DNA of 64,000 nucleotides, from NCBI GenBank assembly GCA_963806455.1, contig CAWDXZ010000001.1, forward strand, positions 868,001-932,000. The letters run 5' to 3'. Every line of letters begins with the position of its first letter. The stretch's first letter is position 1. Made by a program: the position numbers and the translations under genes. Positions 53,114-61,842 of this stretch are shown one piece after another. The stretch is from Bog-756 sp963806455 (lineage in GTDB: Bacteria; Actinomycetota; Acidimicrobiia; Acidimicrobiales; RAAP-2). Under the pieces are notes generated by a model. It ran no database searches and was not told the origin of the DNA. It saw only the letters and a list, made by a program, of their open reading frames with translations.

Positions 53114-53788
53114 CTACGCGCTGCGACTTCGGTCTTCATCCAATCGCCTCAGGGCCTCCGTGCCGTCCCGCAGCATGTTCAAGACCAGCGCAAAGAACCC
53201 GAACATGGAGGCGGCAATGACCGAACTTCCCAATATCGAAGCTAAGGCGATACCCCAGGACCTTGATCCGGTCTTGTGGAGATGCATTGCCACGGCGATT
53301 GCGCCGACGGTTCCAAGCACAAGAATGGCCAAACTCGCCACCTTGAAGACGCCGGCGACAACGGCCGCCGTACGAAATGGCATGGCAGGTTCGGGTTGGG
53401 CGGCTACGGATTCAGTGCTCTGAATGGTTTGGTCTGCAGTCTGGAGCTTGGCTATGGCTTCGAAGGAGGTCCGGTGCAAGAAATCGACGACGTAGCCGCA
53501 TCGGGGACAACGACTCGGGGTGTCGACCACGGCGAGGAAGTTGCCGTTACAGGACGGACACCGAACCGGATTGACCTGGGTGGAACAGTCGGGACATTCG
53601 GCCTGCATCGCGGAACTCGGGGTGCTGAACCTGTTCGTGCATGTCGGACACGGAACCAGCTTGTAGGCGTTCATCGGAGCAGTAGCTTCTCGTTGGCCGG
53701 AGAAGGGGGCGGCGCTCTGTTGATCGGGTGAATACCACTTGCCGTTGGATGCCTGCCACCATCCCGGACCCATTTGGACATCGCTCAT
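53114..53788 (-). CDS. Zinc-ribbon membrane protein with GWWQAS box
   Basis: 224 residues. An N-terminal box, GPGWWQASNGKWYSPDQ (about 7-23), is of a type I associate with Acidimicrobiia and may bind peptides or lipid, function unknown. Two or more C4 zinc ribbons follow (CPTCTNRF with CPDCS, then CPSCNGNF with CPRCGYV). Two hydrophobic spans (FKVASLAILVLGTVGAIAVAM and GIALASILGSSVIAASMFGFFALVL) lie in the C-terminal third. Layout suggests a cytoplasmic zinc-ribbon head on a membrane hairpin. The ATG at 53788 has AAGGTGG upstream. Confidence 0.82.
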   Translation of the reverse strand: MSDVQMGPGWWQASNGKWYSPDQQSAAPFSGQREATAPMNAYKLVPCPTCTNRFSTPSSAMQAECPDCSTQVNPVRCPSCNGNFLAVVDTPSRCPRCGYVVDFLHRTSFEAIAKLQTADQTIQSTESVAAQPEPAMPFRTAAVVAGVFKVASLAILVLGTVGAIAVAMHLHKTGSRSWGIALASILGSSVIAASMFGFFALVLNMLRDGTEALRRLDEDRSRSA

Positions 53789-54196
53789 TCGGGGCCACCT
53801 TTGTCCGTCGCCAAGGTCGACTCTGTCGACACATGTGGTGCCCTTGGCCAAGAAGGCACCAAATCGTCGAGAGATTCTTCTATGTGGGCTGCGACCCTTT
53901 GTCTGTGGGAACTTCCGCCACGGTTGAATCATCGACAGGCCACCGCAGCTCCTTGAGGACCGGGTGGAGGGTGCTCAGAGAGTCCACATACCGAGATGAG
54001 CTGGGTATTTCGGGTAGTCGACGCAAAGCACCGTGGTCACTCGTTGCCCCGAAGGCCGGGTGCCTCTGAAATCAGTAAGCGAGCGACCGGCGGTCGGGCA
54101 CCCGACAAGGCTGAGATGGGCCCGAACGTCGTAGCGGAAATCACAGGGCTCTCACCCGTTGGCCAATGGCTCGCAGGACGTTAGACCTGGGCGGAG
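53789..54196. other. Gene-free interval
   Basis: 408 bases between the zinc-ribbon membrane gene start and the Clp N-domain gene stop, both on the minus strand. The Clp gene is read first on that strand, so its terminator and the promoter of the membrane-protein gene should lie here. No coding sequence or clear terminator is seen. Confidence 0.4.
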
Positions 54197-55273
54197 TCAA
54201 TCGGCTGGAGGGATCTGGATACCGATACGTCCCAGCATGGTGGCGAGGAGCTGGCGGGTCACCTTCCATTTGCCGTCGATACGTCGGACCGGCCCCTGGA
54301 ACGGGAAACCACCGCGCCCTTCGCCCAGTTGAACGGTCAGCTCGACCCAGGCGGTATCTGCCGAAATGAAGCGGATACGACGGACCACTCCCTTTGCTCC
54401 GCCCGGGGGCAACCTATCCCCGGCCCGCATCATCGGGAGGCGGAGAGCTTCGGCGTCCTCCAGGTATGGACCGCGGCCCTCCTCCGGTTCGGGACCGACT
54501 ACGTAGCCAACCGCTGTGACGATCTCGGACTGCGCTTCGGGATGAGGAACGGCCCCGAACACCCTGGGGGGCAACATGAGTCTGTGGACCTCGGCCGGAG
54601 CCTCCTGGATCACGCGGGAAGCGTCCGCGATGCACTCACCGCAGACCATTAGGTTTCCGTCCGACACGAAGTGTTGGACCTCCCAGAGGTCGCGTCCACA
54701 GAGCACGCACGTCTCGAATCGCCGGCCGATAGCCATACCCGGACCCAGAGGCATGCCGGATGGAATCCCGACAATGCCCAACGAGGCCGGCGCCCGTGAT
54801 CGCCACCCACCGAGTCCTTCCGGTCGAACGCCGGGCTCGGAGGGTCGACTGCTCGACCGATCCAGCACGTGCTGACGCAGTGCGGCGAGATCCACCCCCA
54901 GGGTCACGAGCGCCTGGACACCAACCCCCTCGCCCTCACGCAACAGGCCGAGTAGGAGGTCGCCCGGTTCGATACTGTTCGCGCCACGTGAGACCATTTC
55001 CCTCAATGACAACTCCAGGACCTTCTTGGCCCGTGGCGTGAATGGAGGGGAACCTGGCGTGCCAGCCACGGTCAGTGTGATGGTCTTGCTGATCTGGTCC
55101 CGTAATCGCTCCAGGGTGACGCCCGCGGCAGTGAGCGCCTCCTCGGTCTCTCCCTCGTGCATGAGGCCCAGCAGCACGTGCTCGGTGCCGATGAAGCCAT
55201 GACCCAGCAGGCGGGCCTCATCCTGAGCCAAGACCAACACCCGGCGGGCCGAGTCAGTGAACCGTTCGAACAC
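54197..55273 (-). CDS. Clp N-domain and ClpX-type zinc-finger protein without ATPase
   Basis: 358 residues. Residues 1-60 and 76-135 are the two Clp_N repeats, with the ClpC-like opening FERFTDSARRVLVLAQDEARLLGHGFIGTEHVLLGLMHEG. Residues 186-220 are a ClpX-type C4 zinc finger (Cys189, Cys192, Cys211, Cys214 in CVLCG and CGECIAD). No Walker A or B motif follows; the last 60 residues (RIRFISADTAWVELTVQLGEGRGG) look like an unrelated small domain. The mix is unusual: it may be a substrate-binding or inhibitory Clp adaptor that delivers or blocks substrates. I use the GTG at 55273 to match ClpC; a Met 12 codons upstream is possible. Confidence 0.85.
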   Translation of the reverse strand: MFERFTDSARRVLVLAQDEARLLGHGFIGTEHVLLGLMHEGETEEALTAAGVTLERLRDQISKTITLTVAGTPGSPPFTPRAKKVLELSLREMVSRGANSIEPGDLLLGLLREGEGVGVQALVTLGVDLAALRQHVLDRSSSRPSEPGVRPEGLGGWRSRAPASLGIVGIPSGMPLGPGMAIGRRFETCVLCGRDLWEVQHFVSDGNLMVCGECIADASRVIQEAPAEVHRLMLPPRVFGAVPHPEAQSEIVTAVGYVVGPEPEEGRGPYLEDAEALRLPMMRAGDRLPPGGAKGVVRRIRFISADTAWVELTVQLGEGRGGFPFQGPVRRIDGKWKVTRQLLATMLGRIGIQIPPAD

Positions 55274-55563
55274 GTCCCCAGCCTCGCACCGTCCGTGGCC
55301 CGGCGCCATCGGTAGGTGTCAGGGAGGTGACCCGAGAGTGACAACTTGACGATGGATGGTACCGAGGTCTATTGGAAGATGTGCTATTAGATGGCTTCGT
55401 TTCAGTGGACGCCGGGACTCCTCGAACATCGACGATACGAAAGGGACCCTGGATCTCGTGAAGTGGTCCCCATTCCGCCAGCGACAAACGTGATGGTGGC
55501 GCGCTCCAGTGACCGAAAGAGGTCTTGTCCAGTCAAACGACGGAGCAGTGGCATCATTCGGGG

Positions 55564-56163
55564 ATGATCGCGGACCGTCCCGAGGCCGCTCCCTTGCACC
55601 GCCAGGTCGAGTGCCTTGACGATGCGCTGAGGCAGAACGCGGTCGCCCGGGCGGTGCTGGCCACGGGAGCCGATCTGGCTCTGCCGAACTGGTATTTCGG
55701 TGCAGGTGGGGTCGCCCAAACGGTGTGGAATCTACGGCACGGATACGAGCCAGCTGCTGGCATCAAGGACTATGACCTGGTGTACTTCGATTCGGCCGAC
55801 CTGAGCGACGACACCGAACGGCAAATCGAAGCCGAAATCATCCACCGCCTGTCTGATCTGGATGTCGTCGTAGATGTCAAGAACGAGGCACGGGTCCACC
55901 TCTGGTACACCGAGCGATTTGGTCGCCACCTCGAACCGTACGGCTCGACCGAGGAGGCCATCGCAACTTGGCCCACCACGGCCTCCTGTGTCGGGGTCCG
56001 ACAAGACAAGGAGGGCTTCATCGTCTGCGCCCCTTTCGGCCTTGCCGACATCTTCGGGATGGTGGCCAGGCCGAACAAGGCGATCGTCACCCGAGACGTC
56101 TACGAGGAGAAAGTGTCTCGCTGGGCGGCTCTCTGGCCGGAGCTGCGCATCATGGCCTGGTAG
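55564..56163 (+). CDS. Nucleotidyltransferase-fold protein (NTP_transf_6/DUF925-like)
   Basis: 199 residues. LALPNWYFGAGGVAQTVWNLRHG and GIKDYDLVYFDSADLSDDTE give the nucleotidyltransferase core of this family, with the Asp pair in DYD (KDYDLVYFD). VVDVKNEARVHLWY and TWPTTASCVGVR complete the pattern. Members are presumed NMP transferases; the target is unknown. ATG 55564; the frame is open to 55525. Confidence 0.85.
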   Translation: MIADRPEAAPLHRQVECLDDALRQNAVARAVLATGADLALPNWYFGAGGVAQTVWNLRHGYEPAAGIKDYDLVYFDSADLSDDTERQIEAEIIHRLSDLDVVVDVKNEARVHLWYTERFGRHLEPYGSTEEAIATWPTTASCVGVRQDKEGFIVCAPFGLADIFGMVARPNKAIVTRDVYEEKVSRWAALWPELRIMAW

Positions 56164-56552
56164 GACAACAAGATGACCGGTCCGGGGCCCTTGGGAGATC
56201 GATCGCGGACAGCAGCCGGTCCACAGGGTGAGATTGCGACTTCGGGTGCTGGCTCAGCACACCGCCCATTGGTTCATGGGTGTCCCAAGCGGTAAGGGTC
56301 TACGACCGCCGATGCGAACGAGGTCTTGTATCAGAGCGCAATCCGTACGGCGTACGACACCGTTGCAACGAACTATGCCGAGAGGACGAGGGTGGAGCTA
56401 GATTCCTAGCCTCTCGACCGTGCCATGCTTGTGTCCTTTGCAGAGCATGTGCGGGCAGCAGACGTTGGATCGATCGTTGACGCCAATTCCCGGACCCAAT
56501 TAGATCTCTTGTGCGGGGGGGGATCACCCGTTCACCGAAGGAAAAGTGAGTC
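56164..56552. other. Gene-free interval
   Basis: 389 bases downstream of the nucleotidyltransferase. Nothing coding or structured is seen apart from a G-run (56514-56521). Convergent with the hypothetical gene on the right. Confidence 0.4.
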
Positions 56553-56894
56553 TCAGGCCGACGGTCCGGTTTGAGGTCGACGCGGTGCACGAAGGTCGAC
56601 AACCTTGGCGATCGTGGGCCGGAATCGGTTTGCGACCCTGGACCATGCCGATCGTGGGGGAGGGGGGAGGACGGCAGGTGATCCAGTGTCGGCCGCGGCG
56701 TCACCCAAGGCCTCCGCCAAAAGACCGATGATCGCCGGGAGCTCGTCGAAATCGATGGGCGTGGATGCTACACAGATCCCGTCACGCCAGTGGCTCAAAA
56801 CCACCTTTCGTTGCTCAGGATGTCGTGTAATTCTCAGTGATGCCGCTCCGCCCCTGACATCTGGGACAGTCAGTCGATTTGGGCTCGCCGCCAT
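56553..56894 (-). CDS. Hypothetical protein, actinobacterial small beta/alpha type
   Basis: 113 residues from the ATG at 56894. The start AASPNRLTVPDVRGGAASLRITRHPEQRKVVLSHWRDGICVASTPIDFDELPAIIGLLAEALGDAA reads as a compact folded domain like small uncharacterised actinobacterial proteins (strand, strand, helix). The C-terminal 40 residues are Pro/Arg-rich. No function can be given. The upstream ribosome binding site is weak, and the frame is open to 57062. Confidence 0.5.
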   Translation of the reverse strand: MAASPNRLTVPDVRGGAASLRITRHPEQRKVVLSHWRDGICVASTPIDFDELPAIIGLLAEALGDAAADTGSPAVLPPPPRSAWSRVANRFRPTIAKVVDLRAPRRPQTGPSA

Positions 56895-57376
56895 GGTGCT
56901 CGAGTATGCCCCTCGAACCCAGAAATGTCGACCGCTCCTCGTGGCAAGGCCGATGGGTTCATTGGCGGTGGCCTGTTCGTTGACCACGTATGCCACTGTC
57001 GGATGGGCAGCGGCACATTTGGATTTTCTGGCACCGGACGGGTGGCGCATTGACCGGCTCACCAGAGACGAGGGTGACCGACACAGGCTGGCATGGAGGG
57101 ATTGGGCGTGTAGTCATCCCCGTTCCGCCGTGACTGGCATCCGGACCGGGCGGTCCGAGAGGGTGGGGGTGCACCGGGCATTCCGGTCACGGTGGGTGGG
57201 GGGTGCGGCGTGAACTGCTTCGCCATGACGTCGCGCCCTCGACAATGGTCAGGGGGTCTCATGCACTGCGACCCTTACGGTCGACGGGAGTGACGACCCT
57301 CTAACGACCGTCCCCGCTCCGGCGCCTCGTTCGCTCCGGCTGGTGGCGGAGAACTGCAGCTGTCTGGCGGACCGGG
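56895..57376. other. Gene-poor interval
   Basis: 482 bases between the hypothetical gene and the dehydrogenase, both on the minus strand. Short open frames without recognisable features. A GTGGGTGGGGGGTGCGG G-rich stretch lies at about 57191-57207. Confidence 0.4.
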
Positions 57377-58429
57377 CTAATGGATGAGGACCTTGAGCGC
57401 GTCGTGCTGCGTTGCGTGCCCGAAGACGTCGTAAGCCTCCAGCATCTGATCGAATGAGAATTCGTGCGTGACAAACTTCTCGGCAGGAAGCTTGTGCTCG
57501 GCAACGAGCTTCAACAACATGCCGAGGGTGTTCGTGTTCACCAGTCCCATCGAGATGTCGATGTTCTTGATCCAGAGCTCGTTCAGAGCGAGATCCACCG
57601 ACTTACCATGCACGCCGATGTTGGCGACATTGCCGCCGGGACGGACGATGACCGTTGCCATGGTGAACGTGTTTGGGAGCCCAACCGCCTCGATGGCGAC
57701 GTCTACCCCGAGCCCGTCGGTCATGGCCAGCACCTTATCCTTCCAGTCCGGATCACCCGAGTTGACCGTCTCGGTGGCGCCGAACTCCGCGGCCCTCCGG
57801 AGTCGGGCGTCATCAAGATCGATGGCGATGATCTTCGACGGGCCATAGAGGCGTGCCGTCATGACGGCGGAGAGCCCGACAGGTCCGGACCCGATCACGG
57901 CGACGACATCGCCCGGCTGCACCTGTCCGTACTGCACACCGATCTCGAACCCGGTCGGGAGAATGTCCGACAGCAGGATGCCTTCCGAGTCCGTCATCCC
58001 GTCGGGGATCTGGTACACCGAGTTCTCTGCGAACGGGACCCGCACGTACTCGGCCTGCGTGCCATCGATCATGTAGCCGAAGATCCAGCCGATGCCCGCC
58101 ATGCCCTCAGGGTCGAGGCAGTGGCTGTAGATGCCGTTGCGACAGTAGGAGCACCGTCCGCAGGAACTTACGCAGGCAAGAATGACTCGGTCGCCGATGG
58201 CCAGTTGGGTGACTCCTTCGCCGACCTCGGTGATCACGCCGATTCCCTCGTGCCCCAAGACTCGACCAACTTCCACCTCGGGGACGTCACCCTTGAGGAT
58301 GTGGAGATCCGTGCCGCAGATGGTCGTGGCGACCATCTGCACGATCACGTCGGTCGGCTGTTCGATCTTCGGATCTGGCACCTCATCCCAGGCCTTCTGG
58401 CCGGGACCCTTGTAGACCAGTGCCTTCAT
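57377..58429 (-). CDS. Zinc-dependent alcohol dehydrogenase
   Basis: 350 residues. Catalytic zinc: ATTICGTDLHIL (Cys), VLGHEGIGVI (His-Glu). Structural zinc: CVSSCGRCSYCRNGIYSHC with four Cys. The NAD(P) site is AVIGSGPVGLSAVMTAR. It is closest to the propanol-preferring/formaldehyde-type dehydrogenases of actinobacteria; NAD or NADP use is not sure. The ATG at 58429 has an excellent AGGAGGTCC site. It stands alone in a region of lower GC. Confidence 0.93.
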   Translation of the reverse strand: MKALVYKGPGQKAWDEVPDPKIEQPTDVIVQMVATTICGTDLHILKGDVPEVEVGRVLGHEGIGVITEVGEGVTQLAIGDRVILACVSSCGRCSYCRNGIYSHCLDPEGMAGIGWIFGYMIDGTQAEYVRVPFAENSVYQIPDGMTDSEGILLSDILPTGFEIGVQYGQVQPGDVVAVIGSGPVGLSAVMTARLYGPSKIIAIDLDDARLRRAAEFGATETVNSGDPDWKDKVLAMTDGLGVDVAIEAVGLPNTFTMATVIVRPGGNVANIGVHGKSVDLALNELWIKNIDISMGLVNTNTLGMLLKLVAEHKLPAEKFVTHEFSFDQMLEAYDVFGHATQHDALKVLIH

Positions 58430-58783
58430 GACGGACCTCCTGCAGTGAATCGTCCGAGTAGCACGTTGCAACTCGCAAGACGGACATGACCCGATGGCGA
58501 GCAGGTCAGCCTCCACTGTTGAGGCTACGGACTTCACAACCAGCCGGCTAGGGCCGAATGACCCATCGGTCACTCAGTCACGTGACGTCAGATATTGCGA
58601 CTTACCGCCGGGCATTTAGGCGTGAATCAAGAATCAACTGGCGTTCGACCACTGCCAGAAGCAGATGGCAATGGGACCGACCCGCTCGGGACCTTCGACT
58701 CTAGGCGCAAGGAGGCATGAGCCTTACCGTGCTTGGGAGGGACCCCGAGAGTCGGGGGACAGCCAGCCAGGAGATAACCGAGT
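58430..58783. promoter_or_regulatory. Divergent gene-free region
   Basis: 354 bases between the alcohol dehydrogenase (minus) and the two-helix membrane protein (plus). It should hold both promoters. The stretch GGTCACTCAGTCACGTGACGTCA near 58569-58591 has several overlapping GTCAC/GTGAC half-sites, a candidate operator. No -35/-10 pair identified. Confidence 0.35.
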
Positions 58784-59362
58784 ATGAAACGCAAGACCTT
58801 TGACGGCATTCTCACCGCAGTTGGAGCCGGGCTGACGATCTTCTTCATCGTGGCTGGGAGCTTGGGGTTGTGGGCGTACAGTTTCGCCAACTCGAACGTA
58901 CACAACCAGTTGGCCGAGCAGCAGATCGTCTTCCCGCCGGCATCGGCCTTCACCCATGCTGCGGCAGGAACCGAAATCACCCCGAGCATGATCCCAGTGA
59001 TATCGCAGTACGCCGGCCAGCAGTTGGTGACCGGCAAACAGGCCGAGGCCTATGCCGACCACTTCATCGCTGTCCATCTCCAGGAGATCGGCGGCGGCAA
59101 GTCCTACGCGCAACTGTCTGCCGCGGCAATGGCGCTGCCCAAGGGCTCTGCTGCATACACGGCCGCAGAGGCCAAGGTGCAGACGGTCTTCCAGGGAACT
59201 ACGCTCCGTGGCCTCCTGCTCGAGGCCTACGCCTTCTGGCAGATGGGACAGATCGCTCTGTTCGCGTCGATCGCCTGTTTCGCCTTGGCAGTGGTCATGC
59301 TGGTCTTCACCATCCTTGGTTTCGTGCACATGCGTCGGACCCCAAAGGACGCCGAGATCTAG
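58784..59362 (+). CDS. Two-helix membrane protein with extracytoplasmic domain
   Basis: 192 residues. Helix one (ILTAVGAGLTIFFIVAGSLGLWAYSF, about 9-34), an extracytoplasmic part of about 110 residues with Ala/Gln/Gly-rich helices, then helix two (IALFASIACFALAVVMLVFTILGFV, about 158-182) and a short basic tail. No family recognised. GGAGATAACCGAGT precedes the ATG. Unknown function; probably a single-gene transcript. Confidence 0.8.
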   Translation: MKRKTFDGILTAVGAGLTIFFIVAGSLGLWAYSFANSNVHNQLAEQQIVFPPASAFTHAAAGTEITPSMIPVISQYAGQQLVTGKQAEAYADHFIAVHLQEIGGGKSYAQLSAAAMALPKGSAAYTAAEAKVQTVFQGTTLRGLLLEAYAFWQMGQIALFASIACFALAVVMLVFTILGFVHMRRTPKDAEI

Positions 59363-59647
59363 ATGACAGGATGCGCTGCTTGGGATCCCCGGAGCGGTGA
59401 TGGAAGCTCTGCCATCGCGGGACGAACGGGTCTCCTCGCTGCCAGTTCGAAGCCGACAGGCATTGGTTACCTCGTGCGCCTCTGAACTGGTAGTTGACGG
59501 TGAGCCGGCGTGTAGGCGGGATTCTGCTAGGTGCGGGGCTCGGGCGATGTCCTGTGACGTACAGGCGTGTTGACGAGGGGATTCGGGAGCCGCTCACGCA
59601 GCTGGGCACGAGAACAGCGCCACGGATTAGACGCGGATTAGACGCGT

Positions 59648-59824
59648 CTACAGCCCCAGCCCCCTTGTGAACTTCCGAGTCATGCCCATCGACTTGGCGT
59701 ATTCCTTTCGCCGTGCCACCCGCTTGGCATAGGCACCCGGGCCCCGGGTAGCGGCCTGGACGTTGCCGAGCAAGCGCGCCGAACGGTAGAGCTCGGACCG
59801 AAGGGAGGGGGTGTGGCGGGTCAC
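59648..59824 (-). CDS. Small basic hypothetical protein
   Basis: 58 residues with many Arg and Lys (TPSLRSELYRSARLLGNVQAA, then YAKRVARRKEYAKSMGM). The type is frequent in actinobacterial genomes and mobile regions; no function is known to me. GTG 59824 overlaps the stop of the upstream gene (GTGA), so the pair is co-translated. Confidence 0.7.
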   Translation of the reverse strand: MTRHTPSLRSELYRSARLLGNVQAATRGPGAYAKRVARRKEYAKSMGMTRKFTRGLGL

Positions 59825-60015
59825 TCGTCGTCCTCGCCGTCCGCCGGTGGCCACCCAGCGTGCCGGATGCCGTGCGCCCGCGACAGATGCTGGCCGATGA
59901 GCGCCTCCACTTCGGCCCGGGTCGGGCGAGTGTTACCGCGGGTGCCACACGAGCAGGTGAAGTAAAATCTCCCCTCGGTTTCGTGGATCGTGAACGGGTC
60001 CATGGTTTCGCTCAC
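59821..60015 (-). CDS. Small zinc-finger-like protein
   Basis: 64 residues from GTG 60015 (GGAGG site upstream). FYFTCSCGTRGNTRPTR has a C-x-C pair and IGQHLSRAHGIRHAGW two His residues, together a plausible CCHH zinc site. An acidic tail DGEDDE ends it. No family is known to me. The stop overlaps the next gene by GTGA. Confidence 0.7.
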   Translation of the reverse strand: MSETMDPFTIHETEGRFYFTCSCGTRGNTRPTRAEVEALIGQHLSRAHGIRHAGWPPADGEDDE

Positions 60016-60117
60016 TTGAGCCTCCGGTCTTCTTGGCCTATGCCTCGATATCCGCCCCATACATGCCTCGACTGTACCGACGGGGTGTGAGTTGGTCGAT
60101 ACGTTCTCGCCCTACCC

Positions 60118-60426
60118 TTGCCCCATGGAGCATTACGCCGCCGCCTGCTGCCTGACCTCCGAATCTGCTTCCGGCTCATCCAGGCTGAGGACGGCACTGG
60201 GCACGCCCTGCACTGCCCCTACCTCACCGTCTGGCGGGGCCGGTTCAAGGATGTCGCCGGCAAGTGGCACACCGTCGAGGCGTGCGACGGTCATCGGGCC
60301 GATTTGGATGCGGTTCAGCGGATTGGTGAGGGTCGCCCCTACCGAATCCTCTTTGAGTCAAGACCCCAATTTCAGGTCCCTGGGGCGCGAGGAGTCCACC
60401 CGTCACGGGACGGCACGGATGCGTAG
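60118..60426 (+). CDS. Small VEACDGH-type hypothetical protein
   Basis: About 102 residues from a TTG. The core reads GHALHCPYLTVWRGRFKDVAGKWHTVEACDGHRADLDAVQRIGEGRP. HCPYLTVWRGRF and VEACDGH, with Cys and His positions kept, resemble short actinobacterial proteins of unknown function. Two decayed copies of the same element lie at 62566-62830 and near 63505-63573. A clear start and ribosome binding site are missing. It sits just downstream (on the other strand) of the IS110 gene. Confidence 0.5.
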   Translation: MPHGALRRRLLPDLRICFRLIQAEDGTGHALHCPYLTVWRGRFKDVAGKWHTVEACDGHRADLDAVQRIGEGRPYRILFESRPQFQVPGARGVHPSRDGTDA

Positions 60427-60457
60427 GCTCTGTCTGGTCCGGGAGTGACTTCGCCGA

Positions 60458-60474
60458 AGAGCCGGCCTTCAGGA
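60458..60474. repeat. Short direct repeat, right side of IS110
   Basis: AGAGCCGGCCTTCAGGA. A matching imperfect copy, AGAGCCGGCCCGTCAGGA, is at 61697-61714, and a third, shorter one (AGAGCCGGCC) at about 60478-60487. They bracket the transposase gene in the same orientation and may mark element ends or target-derived sequence. Confidence 0.4.
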
Positions 60475-60508
60475 TGCAGAGCCGGCCACGCAGGCAACGA
60501 GTCGTTTC

Positions 60509-61546
60509 CTAGTGTCCTCCCGGACCCCTTTCAGCGTCGATGACGAGCTGTCGGTAGAGGGCGTTGGAGATCTGACGCTTGAGCGAGCGAACGGCTTCGC
60601 GCTTGGTCTTGCCCTCGGCCACCTTGCGATCGAAGTAGGCCCGACCGTCTGAATGGGGCTGGCGGACCTGTGAGATCGCGACGATGTGGATGGCGTTGTT
60701 GAGCTTGCGATGCCCCCGCCGCGAGAGCCGGTGGGCGACCCGTCCGCCCGAGGAGTGCTCGATCGGCGCCACCCCCGCATAGGCGGCAAAGTGGTCCCGA
60801 TTGGGGAAACGGCGGATGTCTCCCGTGTAGCCGATCACCGCACAGGCGACGACTGGACCCACGCCGAAGAGCTCGGTGAGCGAGGTCTTCGACGCCCGCA
60901 CCGCGGTGCGGATGCGACGGTGAGACTCCTTGATCTGCTCGTCGAGGCGCCGCACATCAGCGATGAGTTCGAGGGCGAGCTGACAGCGCATGTGCTCGAT
61001 CGCGGTCACTGGCTCGAAGCTCTCGAGCAGCCGATCGGCGTCAGATACGTAGAGCTCCTTGGCCATTCCGCCTGGTGAGAGGTCCGCCAGAGCGTTGTGG
61101 AGCCGACAGATCAGGCGGGCCCGCATCCGCCCCAGGTCGTGGTTGCGCTTGGCCAGCAGGCGCATGATCTCGGTGTGGTCGGCCGTCTCGACCTGACGGA
61201 GCCCCTCAGAGCGCATCGCCGCCACGGCGACGGAGAGCGCGTCGTTGGGATCGTTCTTGTCCGAGCGGCCGGTGCCGAGGACCCGGACCCTCGCGGCCAA
61301 GGTGGGCGGCACGTCGACCACGTGCTCGCCGGCCTCAACGAGCTGCTGAGCCAGTAGGTAGCCGAGGCCCCCGGCCGATTCGATGGCCCAGGTGCGCTCG
61401 GCGAAGGGCTGGGCCCACGCGAGGAGCTTGGCCGTCTGCTCGCAGGTGGCCCGCACCGTAACCTTGGCCACCTCGCGTTCATCGCTGCAGATGGCCACCG
61501 CTGTGTGGCTTTGCTTGTGGGGATCGATCCCGATGATCACTGTCAT
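60509..61546 (-). CDS. IS110-family transposase
   Basis: 345 residues. The DEDD RuvC-like domain starts VIIGIDPHKQSH (Asp8), continues with WAIESAGGLGYLLAQ (Glu56) and SDKNDPNDALSV (Asp99/Asp102). The C-terminal Transposase_20 part has ELFGVGPVVACAVIGYTGDIRRF, YAGVAPIEHSSGGRVAHRLSRRGHRKLN, holding the Ser that nucleophilically attacks DNA in this family. The family works with an RNA that bridges target and donor. The ATG at 61546 has AGGAGGTGCTC upstream. Length is normal, so the gene looks intact. No inverted ends are seen, as expected. Confidence 0.95.
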   Translation of the reverse strand: MTVIIGIDPHKQSHTAVAICSDEREVAKVTVRATCEQTAKLLAWAQPFAERTWAIESAGGLGYLLAQQLVEAGEHVVDVPPTLAARVRVLGTGRSDKNDPNDALSVAVAAMRSEGLRQVETADHTEIMRLLAKRNHDLGRMRARLICRLHNALADLSPGGMAKELYVSDADRLLESFEPVTAIEHMRCQLALELIADVRRLDEQIKESHRRIRTAVRASKTSLTELFGVGPVVACAVIGYTGDIRRFPNRDHFAAYAGVAPIEHSSGGRVAHRLSRRGHRKLNNAIHIVAISQVRQPHSDGRAYFDRKVAEGKTKREAVRSLKRQISNALYRQLVIDAERGPGGH

Positions 61547-61714
61547 GAGCACCTCCTTGTCGGTTGATGGCAACCGCGAGGCCACTCCTGATTCGGATCT
61601 GGTGCACACTCCTCTTTTGAGCCACATCGCGGCGAGATCCAGACGGGAGGCACTTCGTTAGAAAGCCAACCGGGTTCGCCGGCGGCAGGCACAAGTAGAG
61701 CCGGCCCGTCAGGA
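61547..61714 (-). ncRNA. Candidate bridge-RNA region of the IS110 element
   Basis: 168 bases upstream of the transposase start, i.e. the non-coding left end in which IS110-group elements encode their structured guide RNA. A perfect 6-bp stem (CGGTTG, ATGG loop, CAACCG) lies at 61561-61576, and a longer-range TCTGG/CCAGA pair at about 61598 and 61639. No reading frame is present. The position is known for the family; the RNA itself is inferred. Confidence 0.45.
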
Positions 61715-61842
61715 CCTCTAAACGCTACGGATCAACCGCAGGGTCTGCTCAAGTCTCAATCAGGCACCTCGGGGGCAGGGGGGAACGCCTGATGGCCTTC
61801 GGTCTCCGGGGCTCAGCCGGGCAGGCTTGTGACGCCCAGTCG

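Larger units (their letters stand above)
60458..61714 (-). mobile_element. IS110-type insertion element, approximate limits
   Basis: Limits taken from the imperfect direct repeats flanking the transposase gene (60458-60474 and 61697-61714). IS110 elements lack terminal inverted repeats and make no target duplication, so borders cannot be fixed by eye. The true ends may be some tens of bases away. Confidence 0.4.

Noticed and set aside
52692..53423. Open frames on both strands in the interval at 52-53 kb
   Set aside because: No family and no clear start; most overlap the opposite-strand zinc-ribbon gene. Left as an unassigned interval.
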